Positions 44,121 to 53,000 of a stretch of 64,000 nucleotides of DNA are shown in pieces. Made by a program: the position numbers and the translations under genes. The notes below the pieces were generated by a model. That model was not told where the DNA came from, did no database searches, and saw only the letters and a list, made by a program, of their open reading frames with translations. How positions within the stretch are numbered: position 1 is the stretch's first letter; every line of letters starts with the position of its first letter. The DNA comes from Hyphomicrobiales bacterium (GTDB taxonomy: Bacteria; Pseudomonadota; Alphaproteobacteria; Rhizobiales; Rhizobiaceae): positions 83,609 through 147,608 of the forward strand of contig UCIA01000006.1 in assembly GCA_900472295.1 (NCBI GenBank), in the 5' to 3' direction.

Positions 44121-45150
44121 GGTTGCTCCTCCGAAATCCGTCGATTGATCCTAGCGGGACCAGGCGACGGGGCCAACGGCGGACTTGTGGTCCAGCGCTA
44201 TCCGATGCCGCCTCGACAGCCTGGCGCCGGCGTTCCCAGGTTCCTGTCGTCTGCGGCTTGACGAACAGCCGGGTGATCTCCGGCATCTCTTTTTTCAACA
44301 GTGCCTCCAGGCGCTCGACGCAGGCTTCGATATCGGGCGCCGTCAGATGGTCCTCGAATTCGATGCTGAGCCCGGCGACGATCTCCTGCGGTCCGAGATG
44401 GACGGTTAGAACGCCGTTGGCCCGCTGCACCGCCGGGTCCTGCTGGGCGATCGCCAGCACTTTGGCCTGCACCTCCGGCGAGGCCGGTTCGCCCATGAGC
44501 AGGCCCTTGCTTTCGCGGGCGAGGAAGATGGCGGTGGCGCCGAGGATGATGGCGATGCCGATCGAGGCGGCGCCGTCGAGTTCGGGCATTTCGAGGACCT
44601 CGGCCGCCAATATGCCGGCGAAGGCAACGACCAGGCCAAGCAGGGCGGCACTGTCCTCGAACAGCACGGTGTAGACGCTCGGGTCCTTGCTCGATTGCAC
44701 GGCCTGCAGCCAGCCCTGCTTGCCCTTCTCACGGCGGAATTCCTTCAGCGCCACATACCAGGAGCTGCTCTCGAACAGCATCGAGAGGCCGAGCACGATG
44801 TAGTTTACCTTGGGGTTGGCGACCGGCTCGGGCGCCATGATGTGGATGACGCCTTCGTAGAAAGACACGCCGGCGCCGAGCGCGAAGACGAGCAGGGCGA
44901 CGATAAAGCTCCAGAAATACAATTCGCGGGCATGGCCAAGCGGATGCGTGCGGTCTGGCGGCCGGGCGGCGCGGTGCATGCCGTAGAGCAGCAGGCCGCC
45001 ATTGCCGGTGTCGACGAGTGAGTGCACGCCTTCCGACAGCATGGCCGAACTGCCGGTGAAGAAGGCGGCGGCGAATTTGGTCACCGCAATGGCGAGATTG
45101 CCGGCGAGCGCCGCGTAGATGACCGTCTTCGACCCGCCATGCGCTGCCAC
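44077..45150 (-). CDS. cation diffusion facilitator family transporter
   Basis: A 357-residue transporter. Six TM helices occupy about 10-215, with metal-site segments MLSEGVHSLVDTGN and FEDSAALLGLVVA. The cytoplasmic C-terminal domain is present (VLTVHLGPQEIVAGLSIEFEDH). It should export a divalent metal such as zinc or iron. GTG 45150 follows GGAGGG and removes 23 unlikely residues. The last 40 residues, rich in Arg and Pro, overlap the GFA gene and look like readthrough after loss of the original stop. Confidence 0.9.
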   Translation of the reverse strand: MAAHGGSKTVIYAALAGNLAIAVTKFAAAFFTGSSAMLSEGVHSLVDTGNGGLLLYGMHRAARPPDRTHPLGHARELYFWSFIVALLVFALGAGVSFYEGVIHIMAPEPVANPKVNYIVLGLSMLFESSSWYVALKEFRREKGKQGWLQAVQSSKDPSVYTVLFEDSAALLGLVVAFAGILAAEVLEMPELDGAASIGIAIILGATAIFLARESKGLLMGEPASPEVQAKVLAIAQQDPAVQRANGVLTVHLGPQEIVAGLSIEFEDHLTAPDIEACVERLEALLKKEMPEITRLFVKPQTTGTWERRRQAVEAASDSAGPQVRRWPRRLVPLGSIDGFRRSNHENRRWVSLRSHHL

Positions 45151-45269
45151 TGTATTGTCCCTCCAAGGCACCCAATGTAACGGCCCGGCCGCCGAAGCTC
45201 CACAGGCATCACAACGCACAAGGCGCCCGGTCGTTCAGGTTTTTGAAGGCAAGCTGGCGGAAAGACGCC

Positions 45270-46079
45270 CTACTCGATGATCTCGTCCGTCCAGACCTTG
45301 AAACTGGTCAGCGTGCCTGGGCCGAAAATGTGGGTCAGCGGCACGTCGGCGGCGTCGCGGCCGGAGGCGATCAGGATGCGGCCGATGCGCGGCGAGTTGT
45401 TGCGCGGATCGAAGACATGCCAGCGGCCGCCGAGATAGACTTCCATCCAGGCGGCGAAATCCATGCTCGCCCAGGGCTTCGGCAGGCCGATGTCGCTGAT
45501 GTAGCCGGTGCAGTAGCGGGTCGGGATGTTGAGCGCGCGGCAGAAGGTGACTGCGAGATGGGCAAAGTCGCGGCAGACGCCGCTTTGCTCGCGATAGGCT
45601 TCGGCCGCGGTGCGCGTCGGCCGCGCATTGCCGTAGCTGAAGACGATGTGGTTGTGGACGAAGTCGCAGACCGCCTGGACGCGCGCAATGCCGAGCGGCG
45701 TGTGGCCGAACAACCGCCAGGCTTCGCTGGCCAGCAGGTCGCTCTCGCAAAAGCGGCTGGGCAACAGGAACAAGAGCGTGTCCGACGGCAGGTCGCGCAC
45801 CTCGTGCTGCCAGGCCATCAGATCGCCCATCTCGAACGTGCCGGGGTCGCGGATCACTGAGTCGGTGCCGAAGGTGAAGCGTCCGGGCGGCGCGACGAAG
45901 CGGTTGCACCAGTTGCCGAAACTGTCGCGGTAGCTCTGGATCGGCACCGGCGGATTGGAGGTGAGGAAATCCGGGCGCTCAAGATCGGATGCCCTGGAGT
46001 AGTGGACGTTGAGCATCGCAATCAGCGGCGTTTCCTGCGGAAAATCGAAACTCATCTCGCTGCCGATGCGGATTCGCAT
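45270..46079 (-). CDS. transglutaminase-like family protein lacking the catalytic His
   Basis: A 269-residue protein. An N-terminal beta domain (about 1-110) precedes a papain-like core. Cys169 (EQSGVCRDFAHL) and Asp224 (FDPRNN) fit the Cys-His-Asp triad. The usual DFHAW motif reads DFAAW (207-211), placing Ala209 where the His belongs. It may be inactive, or use another His, and could act as a binding protein. Family members are peptidases linked to peptide or cell-wall processing. Sequence is otherwise full length. Confidence 0.85.
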   Translation of the reverse strand: MRIRIGSEMSFDFPQETPLIAMLNVHYSRASDLERPDFLTSNPPVPIQSYRDSFGNWCNRFVAPPGRFTFGTDSVIRDPGTFEMGDLMAWQHEVRDLPSDTLLFLLPSRFCESDLLASEAWRLFGHTPLGIARVQAVCDFVHNHIVFSYGNARPTRTAAEAYREQSGVCRDFAHLAVTFCRALNIPTRYCTGYISDIGLPKPWASMDFAAWMEVYLGGRWHVFDPRNNSPRIGRILIASGRDAADVPLTHIFGPGTLTSFKVWTDEIIE

Positions 46080-46292
46080 TGTCGTCCTGACCGGACTGCC
46101 TGATCATCGCCGGGCGAAGGCAAGGCCGATGCTGCAGTGCGAAGGCAACCATGGCACGGACCGGCATGGTTTACGAGCAAATTAGAAACCGGTTGAAAGC
46201 GGCCGTCCGGCACCGGCGATCGGCGGCTGCCCTCTTGCAGTCAAGCGTTTCTCTTGTTTCACTTGCCGTCCCAGCAATTGGAGGACCGAATC

Positions 46293-46418
46293 ATGGCTAA
46301 AGGTGCGATGAAGGCCGGCAAGGAAGCCCGCAAGCCGAAGAAGGACGCCAAGAAGCCCGCAGCGGCCCCGGCGCTCAAGGCGCCGCCCGTCAAGGCGATG
46401 AGGCTCAAGGAAAAGTAA
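46293..46418 (+). CDS. 41-aa lysine/alanine-rich basic protein
   Basis: A short gene. ATG 46293 has GGAGG nine bases upstream. The product is MAKGAMKAGKEARKPKKDAK, then an Ala/Pro stretch and a basic end. It has about a dozen Lys, no Cys and no hydrophobic helix. The composition resembles small histone H1-like or nucleic-acid-binding tails. I cannot name a family. The start signal and the terminator about 70 bp after its stop argue that it is real. Confidence 0.7.
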   Translation: MAKGAMKAGKEARKPKKDAKKPAAAPALKAPPVKAMRLKEK

Positions 46419-46486
46419 ACCAGCCTTGGATCGTTGAGATCTTGGGACCGTTGAAATCCGGGCAATCCGTTTCGGCGCAGATTTTG

Positions 46487-46520
46487 ACACCGGCGGCATG
46501 AATAATGCTGCCGGTGTTTT
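46487..46520 (+). terminator. Rho-independent terminator after the lysine-rich gene
   Basis: ACACCGGCGGCAT (46487-46499) pairs with ATGCTGCCGGTGT (46505-46517), with a single G-T wobble, around GAATA, followed by T4. It separates the small basic gene from the riboswitch leader of the exporter. Confidence 0.8.
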
Positions 46521-46550
46521 GTTGATCGGGCAGGCGAAACCGCTTATATC

Positions 46551-46605
46551 GAGGCGGCGAGGACGACCTCGCGCCTCCCCGAAAAACCGGCCGGGACGAC
46601 CCGCC
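46551..46605 (+). promoter_or_regulatory. guanidine-II (mini-ykkC) riboswitch
   Basis: Two hairpins with ACGA loops stand 5' of the Gdx-type exporter. P1 at 46551-46577 is GAGGC-(G)-GCGAGG, loop ACGA, then CCTCGC-GCCTC, 11 bp with one bulged G. P2 at 46589-46605 is GG-(C)-CGGG, loop ACGA, then CCCG-CC. Twin stems capped by ACGR and closed by G-C pairs define this class, which binds guanidinium and turns on exporter genes. A further GCGCGCGC hairpin (46621-46644) before the GGAG site at 46664 could be the switching part. Confidence 0.88.
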
Positions 46606-46675
46606 ATCAAGTGTTGCTGCGCGCGCGCCATACCGAGCGCGCGCTTGGCCGACACGCACACATGGAGCGTACCCG

Positions 46676-46990
46676 ATGCCTTGGATTTTTCTGTTTTTCG
46701 CCGGCCTGTTCGAAATCGGCTGGGCGATCGGCCTCAAATACACCGACGGCTTCTCGAAGCCGCTGCCGACGGTGCTCACCGTCGCCTCGATGATCGTCAG
46801 CCTGGGCCTGCTCGGCCTGGCGCTGAAGACACTGCCTGTCGGCACGGCCTATGCGGTGTGGACCGGCATCGGCACGGTCGGCACGGCGCTGCTCGGCATC
46901 TGGCTGCTGGGCGAGCCGGCGACGGCGATCCGGCTCGGCTGCATCGCGCTCATCGTCTGCGGCATTATGGGGCTGAAGCTCGCCGGCTGA
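46676..46990 (+). CDS. gdx: guanidinium exporter Gdx (SugE subtype, SMR family)
   Basis: A 104-residue protein with four TM helices. Glu13 ([16 protein letters not shown]) is the conserved ion-coupling residue. [19 protein letters not shown] is the SMR signature. The [12 protein letters not shown] first helix marks the SugE/Gdx subgroup rather than EmrE. It exports guanidinium in exchange for protons as an antiparallel dimer. The guanidine-II riboswitch upstream strongly supports this function. Confidence 0.93.
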   Translation: MPWIFLFFAGLFEIGWAIGLKYTDGFSKPLPTVLTVASMIVSLGLLGLALKTLPVGTAYAVWTGIGTVGTALLGIWLLGEPATAIRLGCIALIVCGIMGLKLAG

Positions 46991-47076
46991 GCTCGATCTT
47001 TGTCCTTAACCCAGGACAAACGCGTTCAGGGCCGCTGGAAGGCGACCCTGATGTCCGATCGTTTCGATCGAAGCTG

Positions 47077-47511
47077 TTAGCGGGCGGAGAAACCCGGAGG
47101 CGTCCGGCCAGTACGCTGCTTGCGCGCCGCATAGCGTGCGTCGCGCTTTGCCTTGCGTTCGGCTTCGTCGGCCAGCAAACGGGCAATGCGCTCGTTTTCT
47201 TCGGCTTCCTTGATCTTCGCTTCAGCCTGCGCTGCCTCTTCGGCCGCAATACGCGCCGCTTCGGCCGCTGCCTCGCGCTCGGCCTTCTCGACCGCCTCGC
47301 GTGCCAGCTTTTCCTGCTTCAGCCTGGCCTTTTCGGCTTCGCGCATTTCGCGAGCCTCAAGAATCGCCTTGCGTTCGGCCTGTTTGGCCAGCACCGCAGG
47401 ATCATCAGCCGCCGGCTTCGACTTGAAGCGCTCGAGGAGCGCCTTCTTTGCCTCGTTTGCGGCATTGCGCCGCTCGAAAATGTCTTTTTCCCTGTAGATA
47501 GCCAAGTCCAC
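47077..47511 (-). CDS. DUF6481-like charged coiled-coil protein
   Basis: A 144-residue protein dominated by Ala, Glu, Arg and Lys. After an N-terminal EKDIFERRNAANEAKKALLERF it is one long predicted coiled coil (about 35-130) with a basic tail ending TPPGFSAR. The N-terminal block matches my memory of the DUF6481 family, common in rhizobia. Function is unknown. It stands alone between gdx and the LLM gene. Confidence 0.75.
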   Translation of the reverse strand: MDLAIYREKDIFERRNAANEAKKALLERFKSKPAADDPAVLAKQAERKAILEAREMREAEKARLKQEKLAREAVEKAEREAAAEAARIAAEEAAQAEAKIKEAEENERIARLLADEAERKAKRDARYAARKQRTGRTPPGFSAR

Positions 47512-47749
47512 TTCCCTGAAGTCAATTCGCGACGCTTACATACGCGCGAAAACCGAGAGTTCAAGCGCCAAAACGGTATGCCAGCCATGAAATTCCGTGC
47601 TGTTGCAGCCGGGAGACGCGTTTTGCCCCAGACGAAGCCGACGGAAGCCCTTCGAAACCGACATGCACTGTTCACCATCCGCCCCTCTGGCGGCAGGGTG
47701 ACCCGCTCGCTACCTGTAGCGGGAAATCAGAACAGTTGGATGACATGTC

Positions 47750-48811
47750 ATGGAACTTGGTCTCTACACCTTTGCCGACGTCAGCCCGGAGCCCGGCCCA
47801 GGTGCTGTCGGCCCGCATGAGCGGCTGCGCAACCTGATCGAAGAGATCGAACTGGCCGACCAGGTCGGCCTCGATGTCTTTGGTCTGGGCGAACATCACC
47901 GCCCCGACTATGCCGCTTCGGCACCGGTGGTGGCGCTTGCCGCTGCCGCTGAACGCACCAGGCGCATCAAGCTGACCAGCGCTGTCACCGTGCTCTCGTC
48001 CGACGATCCGGTACGCGTCTTCCAGCAGTTCGCTACGCTCGACCTGTTGTCGGGTGGCCGCGCCGAGATCATGGCCGGGCGCGGCTCGTTCATCGAGTCC
48101 TTCCCGCTGTTCGGCTATAATCTCGACGACTATGACGAATTGTTTGCCGAGAAGCTCGATTTGCTGTTGGCCATCCGCGATCAGGTCAAGGTGACCTGGT
48201 CGGGCAATCTGCGCGCGGCGATCAACGACCGCGGCGTCTACCCGCGACCGTTTCAAGAGAAGCTGCCGATCTGGATCGCCATTGGCGGTACGCCGCAGTC
48301 TGCCGCACGCGCCGGCGTACTCGGCCTGCCGCTGGCGCTGGCCATCATCGGCGGCGAGCCGGCGCGGTTCGCGCCGCTGTTCGACATTTGTCGCGAGGCC
48401 GCCAGGCGGGCCGGGACCGACCCGACAGGGCTCGCCACCAGCATCAATGTGCACGGCTTCATCGCCGAGACCACCGAACAGGCGGCGGACGATTTCTATG
48501 GCCCGCAGGCTGAAGTGATGAACCGCATCGGTCGCGAGCGCGGCTGGGGACCGACATCGCGGGCGCATTTCGACCAGTCGCGCGGCCCGAACGGGGCGCT
48601 GTTCGTCGGCAATCCTGAAGCTGTGGCGGAAAAGATCGTTGCCCAACACAAGATCTTCAACAACGACCGCTTCCTGCTGCAAATGGCGATCGGCGCCATG
48701 CCGCACGCCAAGATCATGAAGGCGATCGAACTCTACGGCACCAAGGTGGCGCCGATCGTGCGCAAGGAAACGGCGAAGTCGGTGCCAGCGGTGGCATCTC
48801 CGGCTGCCTGA
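47750..48811 (+). CDS. LLM class flavin-dependent oxidoreductase
   Basis: A 353-residue TIM-barrel flavoprotein of the luciferase-like monooxygenase family. The opening [14 protein letters not shown], then [26 protein letters not shown] and [40 protein letters not shown] carry the FMN-site residues. It would use F(MN) and oxygen on an unknown substrate. It is not followed by a reductase, so it probably takes flavin from a general source. Confidence 0.9.
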   Translation: MELGLYTFADVSPEPGPGAVGPHERLRNLIEEIELADQVGLDVFGLGEHHRPDYAASAPVVALAAAAERTRRIKLTSAVTVLSSDDPVRVFQQFATLDLLSGGRAEIMAGRGSFIESFPLFGYNLDDYDELFAEKLDLLLAIRDQVKVTWSGNLRAAINDRGVYPRPFQEKLPIWIAIGGTPQSAARAGVLGLPLALAIIGGEPARFAPLFDICREAARRAGTDPTGLATSINVHGFIAETTEQAADDFYGPQAEVMNRIGRERGWGPTSRAHFDQSRGPNGALFVGNPEAVAEKIVAQHKIFNNDRFLLQMAIGAMPHAKIMKAIELYGTKVAPIVRKETAKSVPAVASPAA

Positions 48812-48921
48812 CAGCGGATGGGCCGGATTGCGGGCCTTGCCGGCTAAGGGAACCTAGAGGCGGCAGCGGCGTTTCCGTCGACGGAATGCACCAATTGCGG
48901 TGCGCCGCTGGGGGGAAACCG

Positions 48922-50091
48922 ATGAAAGCCGAACCCGCCGCTTTGGGCGCAGGCCTTGCCGAGGCCGAAGAGGCGCGCGTTGCTGCCCGCGCGGACACGC
49001 ATCTCATGCGTTCGCTGCTCATCGGCATCTTCCTGTTCATGGCCATCTACGCGCTCTATTTTGCGCGTGCGTTCTTCATGCCGGTCATACTTGCCTTCCT
49101 GCTGACGCTGACGCTGACACCGATCGTGCGCTTCCTGCGCAAGCGCGGCATTCCCGAAGTGGTTTCGGCGACCCTGCTGGTTGTCCTGTCGATCTGCGCC
49201 TTCGTTATTGCCGGCTATCTGCTCAGCGGCCCGGTCATCGACCTGCTCAACAACACCTCGTCCATCGGCCAGCAACTCACCGAGCGGCTGGCGCAACTGC
49301 GGCGCCCGCTCGAGCGGATCATGCAGATCTCGCATCAGATCGAACAGATGACCGAGACATCGCAGGAGCCGGGCATCCAGAAGGTGACTGTGGCGCAGTC
49401 CGGCATCCTGTCTGCGGCCGCCGACAACGTTCTGTCGGCGGGGACAAGCCTGACCATCATTTTCGTGCTGTCTCTGTTTCTGCTGGCGTCGGGCACCATG
49501 TTCTATGAGAAGATCATCCAGTCCTTCGCCAGCCTCAGCGAAAAGAAGCGGGCGTTGCGCGTCGTCTACGATGTCGAGCGCGAAATCTCGCACTATCTGC
49601 TCACCGTCACCGTCATCAATGCCGGTCTCGGCGCCGTTATCGGCCTTGGCCTGTGGGCGCTCGGCATGCCCAATCCGCTGGTCTGGGGCGTCGCCGCCGC
49701 GCTGCTCAACTTCCTGCCCTATGTCGGCGCACTGATAACCATCGTGCTTGTCACAGTGATGGCGCTGATCAGCTTCGACACCATCTCCTACGCCCTATTG
49801 GCCCCGGCCTTCCTGCTTTTGTGCGACATCATCGAAGGCCAGTTCGTGACGCCGATGGTGGTCGGGCGGCGGCTGGAGATCAATGCCGTTGCGATCTTCA
49901 TCGCCATCGCCTTCTGGTCCTGGCTTTGGGGCTTTGTCGGCGCGCTGATGGCTGTGCCGCTGCTGGTTGTCGTCAAAGTGTTCTGCGATCATTTCGACGG
50001 CCTCAGCCATGTCGGCAATTTCCTCGCTGCCCAGCAAACGGCAGTGGTGGAGGAGGAGGCTGTCGAGGAGACCGGCAAGGCCAAGGCGTAG
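48922..50091 (+). CDS. AI-2E family transporter (PerM/YdiK type)
   Basis: A 389-residue permease with about eight TM helices. RSLLIGIFLFMAIYALYFARAFFMPVILAFLLTLTLTPIV opens the domain. PNPLVWGVAAALLNFLPYVGALI and EGQFVTPMVVGRRLEINAVAIF are the family blocks. Members export AI-2 or, in other cases, drive sodium or toxin transport, so the substrate is open. ATG 48922 follows GGGGGGAAA. It stands alone. Confidence 0.9.
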   Translation: MKAEPAALGAGLAEAEEARVAARADTHLMRSLLIGIFLFMAIYALYFARAFFMPVILAFLLTLTLTPIVRFLRKRGIPEVVSATLLVVLSICAFVIAGYLLSGPVIDLLNNTSSIGQQLTERLAQLRRPLERIMQISHQIEQMTETSQEPGIQKVTVAQSGILSAAADNVLSAGTSLTIIFVLSLFLLASGTMFYEKIIQSFASLSEKKRALRVVYDVEREISHYLLTVTVINAGLGAVIGLGLWALGMPNPLVWGVAAALLNFLPYVGALITIVLVTVMALISFDTISYALLAPAFLLLCDIIEGQFVTPMVVGRRLEINAVAIFIAIAFWSWLWGFVGALMAVPLLVVVKVFCDHFDGLSHVGNFLAAQQTAVVEEEAVEETGKAKA

Positions 50092-50172
50092 GTAGGTCGC
50101 GCCTCCCGTCATCTCGTGTTTGTCGTCTTCGGATGGAGTGCCTATATCGAGCCGGTCAAGCCGGACCCCGCC

Positions 50173-51000
50173 ATGAACGACGCTTCCTTCGATCTCGACG
50201 CCTATTTCGCTCGCATCGGTTATCGCGGTCCGATCGATGCGTCGCTCGACACTCTGACCGCCCTGCATCGTCAGCACCCGCAAGCGATTGCGTTCGAGAA
50301 CATGGATCCCTTGCTGGGAACGCCGGTGAAGCTCGATCTCGCTTCGCTGCAGGACAAGATTTTCGCCCGCCGGCGCGGTGGCTATTGTTTTGAGCACAAT
50401 CTGATCCTCATGCATGCGCTCAAGTCGCTGGGCTTCGAGGTCAGCGGCCTCGCGGCGCGGGTCCTGTGGGGCCAAGGCGAAGACGCTATTACCGCGCGCA
50501 GCCACATGCTGCTCCGGATCGAACTCGACGGCCGGACCTACATTGCCGATGTCGGCTTCGGCGGACTGACGATGACCGCGCCGCTGCTGCTGGAGCCGGG
50601 CCTCGAGCAACAGACCCCGCACGAAATATTCCGTATCATCGAGACGTCAGACAATTTCCGGGTGCAGGCCAGTGTCGGCGGCGACTGGCGCGCGCTCCAC
50701 CGCTTCGATATGCAGCCGGCCCATGAGGTCGACTATGCCGTCGCCAATTACTATTTGTCGACCAACCCGAGCTCGCACTTCCTCTCCTCCGTCGTAGCGG
50801 CGCGCGCTCTGCCCGACCGGCGCTACGCGCTGCGCAACGCCAGGCTGTCGACGCATCATGTCGGCGGCCGCAGCGAGCAGCGCGAGATCGCGTCGGCAGC
50901 CGAACTCGCCGACATTCTGGAAAACCAGCTGGACATCATCATCCCCGACCGCGCCACCTTCGAAACCAAGGTCCGGCAGCTGAACATCGTAAAGGCTTGA
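50173..51000 (+). CDS. arylamine N-acetyltransferase
   Basis: A 275-residue NAT enzyme. The Cys-His-Asp triad is Cys72 ([10 protein letters not shown]), His111 ([10 protein letters not shown]) and Asp126 (IADVGFGG). It transfers acetyl from acetyl-CoA to arylamines or hydrazines. The family length is about 270-280, so it is complete. The LLM oxidoreductase begins 5 bp later, suggesting joint action on an aromatic or xenobiotic compound. Confidence 0.94.
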   Translation: MNDASFDLDAYFARIGYRGPIDASLDTLTALHRQHPQAIAFENMDPLLGTPVKLDLASLQDKIFARRRGGYCFEHNLILMHALKSLGFEVSGLAARVLWGQGEDAITARSHMLLRIELDGRTYIADVGFGGLTMTAPLLLEPGLEQQTPHEIFRIIETSDNFRVQASVGGDWRALHRFDMQPAHEVDYAVANYYLSTNPSSHFLSSVVAARALPDRRYALRNARLSTHHVGGRSEQREIASAAELADILENQLDIIIPDRATFETKVRQLNIVKA

Positions 51001-51005
51001 AGCCC

Positions 51006-52004
51006 ATGACCGCTCTTTCCGTTCTCGACCTGTCGCCGATCGTCGAAGGCAGCGACGCCTCGCAATCGCTGGCCAATTCGCTTGACCTTGCCCGCCATGC
51101 CGAGCGGCTCGGCTACAAGCGCTATTGGCTGGCCGAGCATCACAACATGCCTGGCATCGCCAGTGCGGCGACCGCCGTCGTCATCGCCCATGTCGCCGGC
51201 GGCACCAAGACGATCCGCGTCGGCGCCGGCGGCATCATGCTGCCCAACCATGCGCCGCTGGTGATTGCCGAGCAGTTCGGCACGCTGGCGGCTCTGCACC
51301 CCGGCCGCATCGATCTTGGCCTTGGCCGCGCGCCCGGCACCGACATGGGCACGGCCCGCGCCCTGCGCCGCAACCTCGAGGCATCAGACAATTTTCCCCA
51401 GGATGTCGTCGAGCTGATGGGTTACTTCCAGCCGGCCGAGGAAGGCCAGCGCATCCATGCCGTGCCTGGCGAAGGCCAGAAGGTGCCGGTCTGGATTCTT
51501 GGCTCCAGCCTTTATGGCGCGCAGCTCGCCGCCATGCTTGGCCTGCCTTACGCCTTCGCCTCGCATTTCGCGCCAGCCGAGCTCGACCAGGCGCTGGACA
51601 TCTACCGCTCGCGCTTCCAGCCGTCGGGACAGCTGGACAAGCCCTATGTCATGCTCGGCCTCAACGTCTTTGCCGCGCCGACCGATGCCGAGGCCAAACT
51701 GCTGTTCAGCTCGCTGCAGCAGGCCTTCGTCAACCTGCGCACCGGGCGGCCGGGCCGGCTGCCGCCGCCGGTCGAGGGTTATGACCAGACCTTGGAGCCT
51801 ATGGCGAAAACCATGCTTGGCCAGGCGCTGTCCTGCGCCGTTGTCGGTTCGCCCGAGACGGTCCGGCAAGGCATCGACGCCTTCGTGCGCCGCACCGGCG
51901 CCGACGAGCTGATGGTGACGGCGCAGATCTTCGACCACACGGCACGCGTGCGCTCGTTCGAGATCCTGGCCGAGGCGCACAAGGCGCTGTCGCAGGCCGC
52001 CTGA
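51006..52004 (+). CDS. LLM class flavin-dependent oxidoreductase
   Basis: A 332-residue luciferase-like flavoprotein. [22 protein letters not shown] opens the barrel. [20 protein letters not shown] and [42 protein letters not shown] form the flavin site. This is the MsnO8-like subgroup common in proteobacteria. ATG 51006 was preferred; a TTG three codons upstream would overlap the NAT gene. Only distantly related to the LLM protein at 47750. Confidence 0.9.
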   Translation: MTALSVLDLSPIVEGSDASQSLANSLDLARHAERLGYKRYWLAEHHNMPGIASAATAVVIAHVAGGTKTIRVGAGGIMLPNHAPLVIAEQFGTLAALHPGRIDLGLGRAPGTDMGTARALRRNLEASDNFPQDVVELMGYFQPAEEGQRIHAVPGEGQKVPVWILGSSLYGAQLAAMLGLPYAFASHFAPAELDQALDIYRSRFQPSGQLDKPYVMLGLNVFAAPTDAEAKLLFSSLQQAFVNLRTGRPGRLPPPVEGYDQTLEPMAKTMLGQALSCAVVGSPETVRQGIDAFVRRTGADELMVTAQIFDHTARVRSFEILAEAHKALSQAA

Positions 52005-52084
52005 GTGATCGGTGAGGCTTTTGCCTGACATGTGCGTCTGCTATGGGCAGGCGTCTTTCTCAGCCAAGAGCCAAGAGTCTTGCC

Positions 52085-52900
52085 GTGACCCATGATCTCG
52101 ACCAGCGCATGCATTTTGCCATCGACCTGGCGCGGCGCGCCGGCGAGCTTGGGCTCAAATACTTTCGCGACCTCGAAAACCTGACCATCGAGAGCAAGGG
52201 CCATCAGGACCTGGTCTCGGATGGCGACCGCGAGGTCGAACTGTTCATCCGCGCGGCAATCGCCGCCGCCTATCCACAAGACGGGATTGTCGGCGAGGAG
52301 CACGCCGCGGTGGTTGGATCGACGGGTCATGTCTGGGTCATCGATCCGATCGACGGCACGGCGAATTTCGTGCGCGGCATCCCGGCCTGGTGCGTGGTCA
52401 TAGCCTGCGCCAAAGACGGCGAGGCCGTCGTCGGCGTCATCCACGAGCCGTCGACCGGCGAGACCTTCCACGGCCGGCGCGGTGGCGGCGCCTTCGTCAA
52501 TGGCCGGCCGATCAAGGCCAGCACCGCCGGCTTGAGCGAAGGATCGGTCGGGACCGGGCTGTCGAACCGCGCTGAGACCAGCCACGTCGCTGTGCTCGTC
52601 GGCCTGATCATGGCAGAAGGCGGCGTCTTCTTTCGCAATGCATCGGGCGCACTGATGCTGGCCTATGCTGCCTCCGGCCGGTTGCTCGGCTATGTCGAGG
52701 AACACATGAATGCCTGGGATTGCCTGGCCGGCATACTTTTGGTGGAAGAGGCCGGCGGCACGGTGCTGAAACCCGACCCGAAGACGGTGCTTGCCGAGGG
52801 AACGCAGGTGATTGCCGGCGGTAGCCATGTCTTTCCGAAACTGCAGGCGCTATGCGCGCAAGCGTTTGGACCCACGTCTGCCGGGACTAGGTTGGGGTAG
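52085..52900 (+). CDS. inositol monophosphatase family phosphatase
   Basis: A 271-residue Mg-dependent phosphatase. GEEHAAVVGSTGHVWVIDPIDGTANFVRGIPAWCV covers the two metal motifs (GEE, DPIDGT). EEHMNAWDCLAGILLVEEAGG is the C-terminal motif with WD. Substrates in the family include inositol phosphates, histidinol phosphate and adenosine bisphosphate. GTG 52085 gives the usual length. It precedes the carrier/thioesterase gene by 100 bp. Confidence 0.9.
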   Translation: MTHDLDQRMHFAIDLARRAGELGLKYFRDLENLTIESKGHQDLVSDGDREVELFIRAAIAAAYPQDGIVGEEHAAVVGSTGHVWVIDPIDGTANFVRGIPAWCVVIACAKDGEAVVGVIHEPSTGETFHGRRGGGAFVNGRPIKASTAGLSEGSVGTGLSNRAETSHVAVLVGLIMAEGGVFFRNASGALMLAYAASGRLLGYVEEHMNAWDCLAGILLVEEAGGTVLKPDPKTVLAEGTQVIAGGSHVFPKLQALCAQAFGPTSAGTRLG

Positions 52901-53000
52901 GCCTTGTTCAACACATAGGCTGTGGGTTAAAAGCAGACAGGCATTCAGGGGGATGCCCTGTTGCCGGCAACGGCAATTCCATCGGTTCAAGGGCTTGCCG

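Noticed and set aside
47702..47723. Hairpin CCCGCT/AGCGGG upstream of the LLM gene as a riboswitch
   Set aside because: A single 6-bp stem without any conserved aptamer features; no known class fits.
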